This document shows, one piece after another, positions 14,893 through 21,975 of a stretch of DNA of 64,000 nt. The stretch lies in assembly GCA_037039925.1 (NCBI GenBank), contig JAXRKP010000063.1, forward strand, positions 137,001 through 201,000. The letters are read 5' to 3'. How positions within the stretch are numbered: the stretch's first letter is position 1; every line of letters begins with the position of its first letter. The stretch is from Doris montereyensis. Taxonomy: Eukaryota > Mollusca > Gastropoda > Nudibranchia > Dorididae. A program made the translations under genes and the position numbers. The notes beneath the pieces were generated by a model. It had not been told where the DNA came from and did not search any database. It worked only from the letters and a program-made list of their open reading frames with translations.

Positions 14893-14944
14893 TCAGAATG
14901 TTGAAGAATTCTGGCCAACTATGGTATGCGCCTACTATGAATGA
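411..14944 (+). CDS. FADS2-like: Front-end fatty acyl desaturase (delta-5/delta-6, FADS2-like), partial, seven exons
   Basis: Membrane di-iron desaturase that inserts a double bond between an existing one and the carboxyl end of a fatty acyl-CoA, in endoplasmic reticulum PUFA synthesis. Exons read at 411-512, 846-1031, 5779-5854, 6804-6901, 8632-8790, 12190-12316 and 14897-14944, all with AG acceptors and, except the last, GT donors. Box 1 is HDYGH, box 2 HFQHH and box 3 QIEHH, with the last His codon split by an intron. The Gln in box 3 in place of His is the front-end hallmark. Other family signatures are [30 protein letters not shown] and a C-terminus near SGQLWY..YYE. The cytochrome b5 domain and start codon lie before the window. 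Exons 2, 3, 6 and 7 each need a one-base change, and exon 5 lacks part of a conserved block, so this is either a real gene with assembly indels or a young pseudogene. Regioselectivity cannot be read. Confidence 0.9.
846..1031 (+). CDS. FADS2-like: Desaturase exon 2: second histidine box, one-base frameshift
   Basis: Acceptor CTAG before 846, donor GTGAGT at 1032. The first part reads [19 protein letters not shown], holding the second histidine box, then KKDPDID and LFLLG. The frame then breaks at a run of four G near 951-954. With one more G it continues as [14 protein letters not shown] and YQWQQNYFF, which fits the family. The exon is 186 nt; 187 is needed for the downstream phase. Confidence 0.92.
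1175..1460 (-). repeat. Interspersed repeat family X, minus-strand copy
   Basis: Reverse complement shares GCCAATCTTTTCAAATTGAA, an ATATTCCAGA block, TCTGAGTCTCAG and a GTTTCTTT..A...GTTAACC end with copies at 20122-20490 and 31620-32025. No coding capacity is seen. Class unknown, possibly a MITE or SINE-like element. Lies in a desaturase intron. Confidence 0.6.
2450..2590. repeat. CTT/TTC microsatellite in desaturase intron
   Basis: Pyrimidine tract of TTC, TTCTT and CTTCTC units. The basic Arg/Lys-rich reading frame on the minus strand is a translation of this repeat. Confidence 0.9.
2905..3700 (+). repeat. Direct duplication, two ~400-bp copies
   Basis: Copy 1 about 2908-3290, copy 2 about 3320-3700, same orientation. 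Shared blocks include CTCTAA.TTTGACCGC, TAACTCAGG.ACCACTG, CATGTAGATTTCAAATAG, TCTAATAATCGTACTTGA and AGACCCAGCTTTATAATAA. Related blocks occur near 22735-22800 and 23395-23445, so this is a dispersed family duplicated here in a desaturase intron. Confidence 0.85.
4248..4795. repeat. ATATC/ATATCATATC tandem array
   Basis: About 550 bases of the 10-bp unit ATATCATATC with a CGTATATC variant and small length changes. Both strands stay open because the repeat lacks stops, giving MIYD and HIIY repeat translations with no coding meaning. Confidence 0.95.
5140..5392. repeat. TAA/AAT microsatellite
   Basis: About 250 bases of AATAAT units with a few interruptions (AACAAT, TTATAA). Ile/Tyr-rich frames here are repeat translations. 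Lies about 390 bases before desaturase exon 3. Confidence 0.95.
5779..5854 (+). CDS. FADS2-like: Desaturase exon 3: [10 protein letters not shown] segment, one-base deficit
   Basis: Acceptor CTCAG, donor GTAAGT. With phase 1 in, it reads [11 protein letters not shown], the conserved membrane segment after the second box, then CIKRR. The end must be phase 0 to join the next exon, which requires one extra G in AGGAGGATT to give RRDWL. As assembled the exon is 76 nt instead of 77. Confidence 0.85.
6081..6390 (+). mobile_element. tRNA-derived SINE, family A
   Basis: Head has a box A-like TAGTCCAGAGGCAAGGTG and box B GGTTCGAGCC. The body has CCTGGTCCAGGTAGGTGGAT and GCAGATCACAACACTCTGT. The tail has GAGATCACTTTAGTTG and ends in AAATC repeats. 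Similar copies at 19330-19594, 62100-62290 and, 3' end only, 18243-18343. Confidence 0.8.
6804..6901 (+). CDS. FADS2-like: Desaturase exon 4: transmembrane segment
   Basis: Acceptor TTTTCAG, donor GTGAGT at 6902. Reads [20 protein letters not shown] and on through [12 protein letters not shown], a hydrophobic segment matching the third and fourth membrane spans of the family. Phase 0 in, phase 2 out, with no indel. A 53-bp minisatellite starts within about 15 bases of the donor. Confidence 0.88.
6915..7805 (+). repeat. ~53-bp minisatellite, about 16 copies
   Basis: Units contain AAAGCACTTTTGGAATCCTC and TTAGTTATAGTTAACTGTTT then CATGATATGG. The first unit starts about 15 bases after the 5' splice site at 6902. 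With the next array it fills the whole intron between exons 4 and 5. Confidence 0.92.
7982..8630 (+). repeat. 33-37-bp minisatellite ending at a 3' splice site
   Basis: Units contain TTATTTGCCTTCTTGCAATC and TGATATATCTATCTATA. Early units are about 33 bp, later ones 37 bp through an added TATC. The last unit changes from GCCTTC-TTGC to GCCTTC-AG, the AG being the acceptor of exon 5. The Leu/Ser-rich frames are repeat translations. Confidence 0.92.
8632..8790 (+). CDS. FADS2-like: Desaturase exon 5: catalytic region up to third histidine box
   Basis: Phase-matched at both ends, 52 full codons. Reads [30 protein letters not shown] and [10 protein letters not shown], then a split His codon. The first part ([15 protein letters not shown]) is shorter than the usual family block, in which HWFVWVTQMNH precedes the LPMEV-like stretch. 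Pieces of it (CACTGGTTTGTG = HWFV) appear in another frame. The acceptor directly follows a 33-37-bp tandem array. Confidence 0.9.
9455..9580. repeat. TA tract and poly-T
   Basis: TATATA run at about 9461-9480 and a ~26-base T run near 9540-9565. No gene signal around them. Confidence 0.8.
9640..12035 (+). repeat. 40-bp minisatellite, about sixty copies
   Basis: Regular 40-bp unit holding TCTAGTTTTTGATACTTGTA and AACCGTGTATCCCTATTG(A/G)G. Variants carry ATTTATTGGG insertions, ACATGCAAAC near the end and ACACATTTTTTT spacers. The longest perfectly spaced run is about 10860-11360. Lies in the desaturase intron between exons 5 and 6 and ends about 155 bases before exon 6. Confidence 0.95.
12190..12316 (+). 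CDS. FADS2-like: Desaturase exon 6: completes third histidine box, one-base excess
   Basis: Acceptor CAACAG, donor GTAAGT at 12317. The first base completes the second His of QIEHH, then LFPTMPR and [14 protein letters not shown] run of six A near 12255 is one too long. With five A the frame continues as [20 protein letters not shown], as in the family. As assembled, a stop (TAA) follows CAG within 35 bases. Confidence 0.9.
12317..13734. other. Desaturase intron 6, unassigned part
   Basis: Contains a G run at about 12450-12465 and otherwise unique-looking sequence without recognisable coding segments. A short TA run lies near 13595-13610. No tandem repeat or transposon was recognised between 12500 and 13590. 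Confidence 0.5.
13735..14893 (+). mobile_element. CR1/L2-like LINE, 5'-truncated, broken, with TTA-repeat 3' tail
   Basis: Non-LTR reverse transcriptase remnant. YADDTQ (RT motif C) at about 13830 is followed by DWMTKNKL. Later, in other frames, come [50 protein letters not shown] and [20 protein letters not shown], the usual C-terminal order of CR1/L2-type ORF2. Several stops and frameshifts make it inactive. The 3' end CTATATAAATGTATTTTATT followed by (TTA)n is the family-type tail and stops 3 bases before the AG of the last desaturase exon. Confidence 0.85.
14897..14944 (+). CDS. FADS2-like: Desaturase last exon and stop
   Basis: Acceptor TTTCAG at 14891-14896, immediately after a TTA microsatellite. 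Reads [11 protein letters not shown]. With one more base in GCGCC it ends AYYE followed by TGA at 14942-14944, like the family C-terminus. Without the correction the frame runs 16 codons further to a TAA near 14976. The upstream sequence is a LINE 3' end (see 13735-14893). Confidence 0.85.
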   Translation, partial: NVEEFWPTMVCAYYE

Positions 14945-15344
14945 GATGTCTTCACATCCTTTGATGGACCAGGGGTAAACCGCAATGAAACAAACAAACC
15001 GCCTAGGCTTGCTGTGCCATGTTAATAGGCAATTTATCTAATTTCATGTTTGAATTTTGATGATTTGAAAGTTTTCACATTTTTCTAATTTAGTTAGTTT
15101 TTGTTGTGTTTTTTTCTTAGTCTTCATTGATTTATGCTCAATTTTGATACCAATAGCTTTAAAATTGGTATATGTGTATACACTTTTGATCAATTTCTCA
15201 TTTTGTGATAATAAGAAATACTTAAAAAATATGTCCAGCATATCATCTGGTCATCAGTGCAGCAGGTCATCTCCAAACTCCTCCAGGTCGGGCCAATGAG
15301 TTTGACAGAGCCGTGAATTTGATATTTCCGTGTTGACCGTTTTT

Positions 15345-15350
15345 AATAAA
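15345..15350 (+). promoter_or_regulatory. Candidate polyadenylation signal of the desaturase gene
   Basis: AATAAA about 400 bases after the desaturase stop, followed by T-rich sequence. No better candidate was seen closer to the stop. Placement is inferred, with no transcript support. Confidence 0.35.
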
Positions 15351-15404
15351 CTGTATATGTTTTAATCAAACTAATCTTTTAGAGATTTTTTATTATAAAA
15401 TATT

Positions 15405-15698
15405 GCTTTTGAACAGTTCACTGCTCCTACTTCTATAACTTACAACCAAGCTGTGATAAACATTCTTAGGTGAATTCTATGATATTATATTATACATACA
15501 TTGAATAATGCAGCTGAAAGTTGACATAGTATTAGATTTATACTTGAAAGAGCTTTTGAACAGTTCACTGCTCTTACTTCTATAACTTACAACCAAGCTG
15601 TGATAAACAGTCTTAGGTGAATTCTATGATATTATATTATACATACATTGAATAATGCAGCTGAAAGTTGACATAGTATTAGATTTATACTTTAAAGA
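15405..15698 (+). repeat. 147-bp tandem duplication
   Basis: Copy 1 at 15405-15551, copy 2 at 15552-15698, nearly identical (for example CTCCTACTT versus CTCTTACTT). Includes GAACAGTTCACTGCTC and AATAATGCAGCTGAAAGTTG. Downstream of the desaturase gene. Confidence 0.9.
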
Positions 15699-15699
15699 G

Positions 15700-16615
15700 T
15701 AAATTTACATTTATTTTGATGATTTTTTTTTAGAGAATCATGTTTGATTGAGAGTAGAGTTTTCATTTCTATGTTTCGTATGTCCTTAAGCTATTGTTTT
15801 CTGTAAAATTCAAGTTGAATTTGATTTGATTCCTTGGAAAGTATCTCGTCAATCCAAAGAAAACAAAAAATCCATAAATGACAATTTTAATATTTTAGAG
15901 TTTTGCTTGATTTTGCAAGCTGTTTAAAAATGTTGAATAAGAATTGATGTAAACAAATAGCCAATGAGCAATTTGACCTTTCTCTAATTTATTTTTGAGT
16001 GGGTTTCTCATTTAAATTAATTTTATTGTTTGTGTTCGTTTTTGTCTATAGAATATATTGCAGTTGGATCTTGACAATACAAAACCACAAAGACTTGTTA
16101 CGTAATTCTTTTACTTCAATTTGTTTGTCTTTTCTTTAACCCTTGATCTGCGAGCTTGCATGCCCACTAGTGATGACCTATTTTCTCACTGTACGGCAGC
16201 ATTTACAGTTGCCTGTTGGTCAAACTTCCAGTAGGAGAGGCGTCAGCTCAATCAGCTGAGCAAAAAAGTAAACATCAATTCAATCAAATGCTAATACTAA
16301 TAACACAGGTGAAAAAACTGTACACCCCTTACAAAACAGCGACATCGAGTAACGCTTTCAAAGGTTTGGAAATGGATAAGATCCAAGGGAATATAACATT
16401 GTGACAGGTTTATAAAAATAAACTCATTGATTTCCACCTACCAAAACCCTTTCACTTTCAAATGAAAATAGCTGCTGAAATAAAGAGTGCATCTTGATTG
16501 ACTTTTTCTGTGGAAAAATGAGACAGTTTCAATGCAGAATATAAATGTATAAAATTCACTGTAGTTCGATTATTTACAATTTTTTCTTTGATTTATAACC
16601 TGCAGCTAAACAGTT
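15700..16615. other. Intergenic stretch, nothing recognised
   Basis: AT-rich sequence without coding, RNA or clear repeat signals. TTTAACCCTTGA near 16136 resembles the piggyBac-type ends seen at 27105, but no partner end was found. Confidence 0.4.
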
Positions 16616-17260
16616 TTTGGCGAAATATGACAATAAGTGACAATTCCACTAATTCCACTAATAACCCTTTGTCAGACAGAAAATCAAATCTAGATCTAAG
16701 TAATACCTGCATCACACAATGTGATGTCAGAAGAAAAACATAGTAATATTTAAAAAAAGATAAATAACGTAAACAACAGAGAGATGTGGCAATGTGAACT
16801 ATCTAAATAGTTGTGTCAGACAGTGGAGTGAAGTCAAAGGCGAAATATGACAATAAGTGACAACTCCATCTAGAACAAAATCTAGTATAATCTCAGACAA
16901 CAAAAGAAATATCTAGAATCTAGATTCTATCTAAGTAATACCTCGGCATCACACAATGTGATGTCAGAAGAAAAACATAGCAATATTTTAAAAAAGATAA
17001 ATAACGTAAACAACAGAGAGATGTGGCAATGTGAACTATCTAAATAGTTGTGAATAATACGAAGGAGCCACAGTGGAGTGAAGTCAAAGGCGAAATATGA
17101 CAATAAGTGACAACTCCACTAATAAAGACAGAACAAACACGTGACGTTTTGAGTATAACCCTTCGTCAGACAACAAACGAGAAATATCTAGAATCTAGAT
17201 TCTATCTAAGTAATACCTCCGGCATCACACAATGTGATGTCAGAAGAAAAACATAGCAAT
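16615..17260 (-). mobile_element. Tandem Penelope-like repeat units with degenerate hammerhead core
   Basis: Three head-to-tail units beginning near 16615, 16840 and 17090 share GCGAAATATGACAATAAGTG, ATCACACAATGTGATGTCAG and GATAAATAACGTAAACAACA. On the minus strand the third unit has CTGACGA, a GGGT-TAT-ACTC hairpin, then AAAACGTC (about 17142-17169), a decayed hammerhead core. A fourth, better preserved unit is at 28385-28555. No reverse transcriptase frame was found. The assignment to Penelope-like elements rests on this motif. Confidence 0.6.
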
Positions 17261-17749
17261 ATTCATCTCCACATAATGAGGGATAATACTGTATGATGAT
17301 ATGATATATTTTCAAGACAGTAAAAATATTAGCAGGTGATGAGATATGATTTTCAGGTAAACCGTGAAACTCCCTAGTGATGTACAAGCACGTCACGTTT
17401 TGAGTATACTCACTGACAGGGATCAAACAAATTTTCACTTATCAAGACTAGGGTTCACTATTTTTAATCAAAATTAAATGCTAAGATTATCTAAGCTTGA
17501 AAGACATTCAACTGAATTCATGTTTTATCCCCATTTTTGACACTAGTCTACCCACTGATGTTAGAGATAAATTCCTAGTTTTGGATTTTTCACAGGGTTG
17601 CTTAAAAGAGAAATAGTGGAATAGTTTCTTAAGTTGACAAGTTCAGGTCTGATCAAGCGAGTATTGTTATGTAGATAAAGTAACGTTCCTAGTGTTACAT
17701 GTATTGACTTGGCTTAAAAGCCCAGAATTGATATATATATATATAGCTT

Positions 17750-17932
17750 ATAGAATTGATGCATGGAGCTACTCATTTTAAAAGCTTGTAGAATTGATGC
17801 ATGGAGCTCTGGCTTAAAAGCTTGTAGAATTGATGCATGGAGGTCTGGCTTAAAAGCTTGTAGAATTGATGCATGGAGGTCTGGCTTAAAAGCTTGTAGA
17901 ATTGATGCATGGAGGTCTGGCTTAAAAGCTCA
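17750..17932 (+). repeat. 36-bp minisatellite, five copies
   Basis: Units hold AGAATTGATGCATGGAGGTC and TGGCTTAAAAGCTTGT. As 36 is a multiple of three, a short frame (LKACRIDAWRSG repeated) stays open, but it lacks any family likeness. Confidence 0.85.
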
Positions 17933-18242
17933 TCAAGATAACACGATTGACCTTACTTCCATTGTGGATTGAAACGCTCGTTATTGTTATATTTTATACC
18001 CAGGGTGATATCAAAGACGATTATTACTACCGGTACATGTATGAAGTCAGTACTCGATGCTGAGGTTAGGCAGGTACTTAGGCGTGAAGATTCTATTTCA
18101 ACTTTTTAATTATAAAACCCATTTTAAACATGGCGGCCTAGATGACTGAAAATTCTATTCAAAGACCAGGAAACAATGAAATTTTTATTAATTTAACATC
18201 GCTTTTGATAGAAAAATCCTCAAATGAAAACAATTTTGGGAT

Positions 18243-18343
18243 CACTTAGAACTTACCAGCCGGACAAAGCTAAAAATCCTACCAAAACCCCCGGAGATCA
18301 CCTTAGTTGTGTATGCGGGTAAAATCAATTCAAATCAAATCAA
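18243..18343 (+). mobile_element. SINE family A, 3' fragment
   Basis: AAAATCCTACC, GGAGATCACCTTAGTTGTGT and an end of AATTCAAATCAAATCAAA match the tail of the copy at 6081-6390. The tRNA-like head is absent. Confidence 0.7.
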
Positions 18344-18344
18344 A

Positions 18345-18655
18345 AATGGTTTTGTGACAGATTTTAGAAAAAGACAATCACACTTTTTTTCACGGTTTTG
18401 TGACAGATTTCAGAAAAAGATGGTCAAACTCATTTTGATGACTTTGTGACAGATTTAAGAAAAAGACAGTCATGCTTATTTTGACGGTTTTGTGACAGAT
18501 TTCAGGTCACAAGCATTTCAGAAAAGACAGTCAGTCACACTCATTTTGATGGTTTTGTTACAGATTTCAGAAAAAGACGATCAAACTCATTTTGTCTGCT
18601 TTGTGACAATTTTTTAGAAAAAGACAGTCACACTTATCTGTTACACATTTCAGAA
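18345..18655 (+). repeat. ~46-bp minisatellite, about six copies
   Basis: Units hold TTTTGTGACAGATTTCAGAA, AAAGACAGTCA and CTCATTTTGATGG, with drift between copies. It begins right after the SINE tail at 18343. Confidence 0.85.
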
Positions 18656-18657
18656 AT

Positions 18658-18679
18658 ATATATATTTTGTTATACATTC

Positions 18680-18739
<60 letters not shown>

Positions 18740-18805
18740 TCGGTAAGCCTGCAATTGTCCAGGGATACAGTACAGGCTCTGCAATTATACGGGATACAGT
18801 ATAGG

Positions 18806-18867
<62 letters not shown>

Positions 18868-18875
18868 ATATATAT
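18658..18875. repeat. TA microsatellites around a short duplication
   Basis: Two long TA runs (about 18680-18735 and 18808-18875) bracket a doubled segment containing GGATACAGTA.AGGCTCT. Tyr/Ile frames here are repeat translations. Confidence 0.9.
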
Positions 18876-19329
18876 CCATCTTTCAATGTATATCAAGAAC
18901 TGTACATTTATAATATAATTAAACAAATTGCAAAAAGGAAAGAGCAACAATCGACAGGAATTTTGATATACTTTTAATCTATTCAGATAACTTATTTGAC
19001 AGTATCTGAGGTTAAGAAAAAACCAGGCAACAACAAAATAAGGTAATGCACTGTGGAAAGAAACAGAAATAGAAAGTTTATGGTCAATAAATGTGAGGGA
19101 ATATGAAAGCCGGTTCAAACTAAAAGTAGTAAAAGCTGTCTGTTTAGTTTAGTCAACTCTTTGATGGAAAGTCTGCCTGACCGTACACCTCAGCAGTTTG
19201 CTTTGTACTGGGATGAGGAAGAAGGGGCAGGGGAGGAAGAGGAGGAGGAGAAAAGGAAAAGAGCAAGAGGAGGAAGAGGAGAAAAAGGTAAAGAGGAGGG
19301 TTGAGAGAGGTGTAAGTGCGTGTGCAGTA

Positions 19330-19594
19330 GGGCAGAAAATGCTCTGCAGTCAAGAGGCAAAGTATTGGACTCTCCATCAAAAGGCCATGGACCCGTGCAA
19401 GTAAAAACATTTTCTTGAGTGTTTTTGAGTAAACCCCCCCCCCCCCCCCTCCCCTCGGGTCTAGACATCAGAGACAGATGATAAAATGGGAGGTCCCATG
19501 GGCAGATCACAACACTCTGTGCATGTTGAAGATTCCTTGGTTGTTTGCAAAACCATGAGATTACCTTAATCGTGGATAAGCGTAAATTCAAATC
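19330..19594 (+). mobile_element. tRNA-derived SINE, family A
   Basis: Head GCAGTCAAGAGGCAAAGTAT, a decayed box B (CCATGGACCCGTGCAAG), a C run at 19433-19449, body GCAGATCACAACACTCTGTG and tail ending near TAAATTCAAATCAG. Same plan as 6081-6390. A G/A-rich tract lies upstream at 19210-19310. Confidence 0.72.
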
Positions 19595-20099
19595 AGACTT
19601 CCTCTTAAAATAAATGTGTAAGACGCTTAAACAAGCTAGACAAATGACTTGCCCAATAATTCTTGCAACAAGCTGTTACATGGCATCACGGTTCCCTCTC
19701 TAATGCTTATATTTTATACCGTATGACATCTGGAAGACATACCACTCTTCTATGATTATGATATAAATGTATGACATCTGGAAGTGGAAGCCTATCTTGC
19801 AAATTTATGTCACCTCTCTTCTATCATATATAAATTTGGCTTACAAGCCATTGATTGAATATTTTTATTTACACAAGGACTATTTTCTCTTGGAAACTTC
19901 CAGGAAGTAGTCTGTCTACCGCGTTACATGAGGCGTACCCAAAGATTCTGGTCAGAACTCGTTTTTGTCTTCACTGACATTTTTCTTTCCTTTTTTCTTA
20001 CTTCTTTACCTTCACACATACTTCTTTATATTATTTGGCGTTCTTAATTTTCCATCCTTTTTCTCTACCTTCATCACATTCTTTTATACATTATTTTTA

Positions 20100-20125
20100 C
20101 CTATATATATATATATATATATAGC
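20100..20125. repeat. TA microsatellite
   Basis: TATATA run of about 22 bases at the left edge of a family X copy. Confidence 0.85.
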
Positions 20126-20490
20126 TGCTTCCCTTTTCAAATCGAAAAAAACACTGACTGCATGAGCTAGTTTTAACTTTGTGGCCCATAATATTCCAGA
20201 TAGCATTGATGATTCAAATTGATGCAAAACCCTTTCAGGTAAATAACAGAAAAGTCGGCCAATCGTTGGCCTTTCTGGCGAATCATGATTGTAGTCTTAG
20301 AAATGGCTTCTCTAGATTTTCACCCCAAATCTTTCTGAGTCTCAGCCGCTGACTTGGAGTTTCTTTAAACACAAAATACAGTTAACCCTCATACTTTTCA
20401 AGGCAAAAGGGCTAAATAAAAAAACAACCCAAAAACAATGTACTAAATGAGTTTTTACGTACTAGCTGGCAGCTGTCAAAATCATCTTGT
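20122..20490 (+). repeat. Interspersed repeat family X
   Basis: Shares AGCTG.(C/T)TC..TTTTCAAAT, CATAATATTCCAGA, TTTCTGAGTCTCAG, GTTTCTTTAAACA and GTTAACCC...ATACTTTTCAAGG with 31620-32025 and, reversed, with 1175-1460. No frame of interest. Confidence 0.6.
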
Positions 20491-20880
20491 TTTCTACTTT
20501 CGGACGGATTTTACTGATGCAAAAAGGGACTCTGATCATAATCACTCTGTCCTACCTTTCGTTTCCACACCACACTCTACATCAGTGGTTCTTAACCTGT
20601 GTTCGATCAAACCCCGGGCACTCGGTGAGACAGGCTCGGGGTTCAGCGGAAGGTCAAAACACACACACTGCGTGTGTATTATATTTTATTTTTTCCAATT
20701 GCAAAGGTTTCAATGAATACACGTATGAAACTTGCAGGGTTCAGTACCTCCAACAAGGTTAAAATCCCCACTGGTCGACATCAACTCATCACCCTGCATG
20801 CTTTACCGCTTCAGATGAGTGAAGATCAAAACCAGGACAGCGTAAAAAAAAATGAGTTCAGTCATTGAAAGACATCTTTG

Positions 20881-21427
20881 TTAACACTTTGTTGAGACCT
20901 AAGGCCCTACATTTATCTGCCCTATATACCTGGCCTCCTGAGCGAAAATTAAAATAAACAAACAGAGGTTAGTAAAACACTCATAACATACTTACAATAT
21001 CACCCGACAAAAGCTCACTTTCACTACTCTCACTATCACTGGATCTAGAACTATCACTACTTGACTCGTAGATATCACAGTCAAGGTCTTCTGCATCCGA
21101 AACATCGAACGAATCGATCGCCTGTTGTGTGGTAAACAGTCTAGATCTAGCCCTTTTACCAGCCGAAGTAGAGGGTTGGTCGAGTACTCGCTTCATTTTC
21201 AATCATTTTCAATAATTTCACAAGAAAAAACACACAAAGTCACAACAATGTGGAGGACGCCATTTGCAATTTCTAAATCTCCCTCGTTGAGAGATTTAAC
21301 CGTGATTGGTCGACTATTTTTAGGATTTAATACCATGTGCTAACCCAATTCCGGTCTACCGGGCCCACGACTATTTTGGCTACCCCTTAAATTCCCGGTT
21401 TACCGGGCTCACGGCTCAAAGGGTTAA
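20881..21427 (-). mobile_element. piggyBac-like non-autonomous element
   Basis: Flanked by TTAA (20881-20884 and 21424-21427), the piggyBac target. Ends are CACTTTG on the left and CAAAGGG on the right, so the terminal repeats are weakly matched. Inside, a minus-strand frame at 20981-21202 starts MKMKRVLDQPSTSAGKRARS and becomes an acidic Ser/Asp run, like the N-terminus of piggyBac transposases. The DDD catalytic domain is missing, so this looks like an internally deleted copy. Confidence 0.6.
20981..21202 (-). pseudogene. piggyBac transposase N-terminal remnant
   Basis: 73 codons. A Lys/Arg-rich start, then DSFDVSDAEDLDCDIYESSS and a Ser/Asp/Glu tail, the typical acidic N-terminus of piggyBac-derived transposases. 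It stops before any catalytic residues. Lies about 225 bases inside the right end of the TTAA-flanked element. Similarity is by composition only. Confidence 0.5.
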
Positions 21428-21570
21428 TGTAGCCGGCACGTACAGTTAAAGTAGCAATTTTACAGCAGTGACATTTCAGGGGCAGAAACTCTCACAACAC
21501 TTCACTCACTTCGGCAAAAGATGGACGCACAGAGGGGCACGGGCACACACACAGGCGGACAAACTTTCAT

Positions 21571-21576
21571 TTTATT
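21571..21576 (-). promoter_or_regulatory. Candidate polyadenylation signal of the NT5C3-like gene
   Basis: AATAAA on the minus strand, about 280 bases past the stop. It is the first such hexamer found downstream. Assignment is inferred. Confidence 0.3.
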
Positions 21577-21854
21577 ACCATCTAACCATTACTTTGGGAT
21601 CACCACCACAGTGGACAGGGTTACTTCAAAGAAACAAACAAACAATTACTAAAAGTTAGAACACAGGTTTTAAATAATGTGATAAATAATTTGAGGAAAT
21701 GGCTACTTATCAATTAAAATTCCTATGTTAAAAATGTTAGATAGATATACTAAATGTAAAATTTTGCAAGCAACCAATACTTTCAACTACAGCTATCAGT
21801 AAACTCGTATTAACCGCCTGCATGATTTCTATAAGCCATTGAGATTGAGCTAAA

Positions 21855-21975
21855 TCAACTGGAGTCCGATACAGCCAGAACTGCCTTCATGATGCCATTC
21901 ACAACATCAAGAGATTCATCCTCCACTATGACAACGTCAAAGTTTTGTAAATACACCGGCAAATTTTTTTTCCAC
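21855..21975 (-). CDS. NT5C3: NT5C3-like last exon and stop
   Basis: Acceptor TTCAG on the minus strand. One base completes an Arg codon, then WKKNLPVYLQNFDVVIVEDE, SLDVVNGIMKAV and a TGA at 21855-21857. This matches the C-terminus of the family. The end of the gene faces the end of the desaturase gene about 6.9 kb away. Confidence 0.92.

Noticed and set aside
17763..17972. Small repeat protein (LKACRIDAWRSG units)
   Set aside because: It stays open only because the unit is 36 bp; no homologous family, no splice or start evidence.
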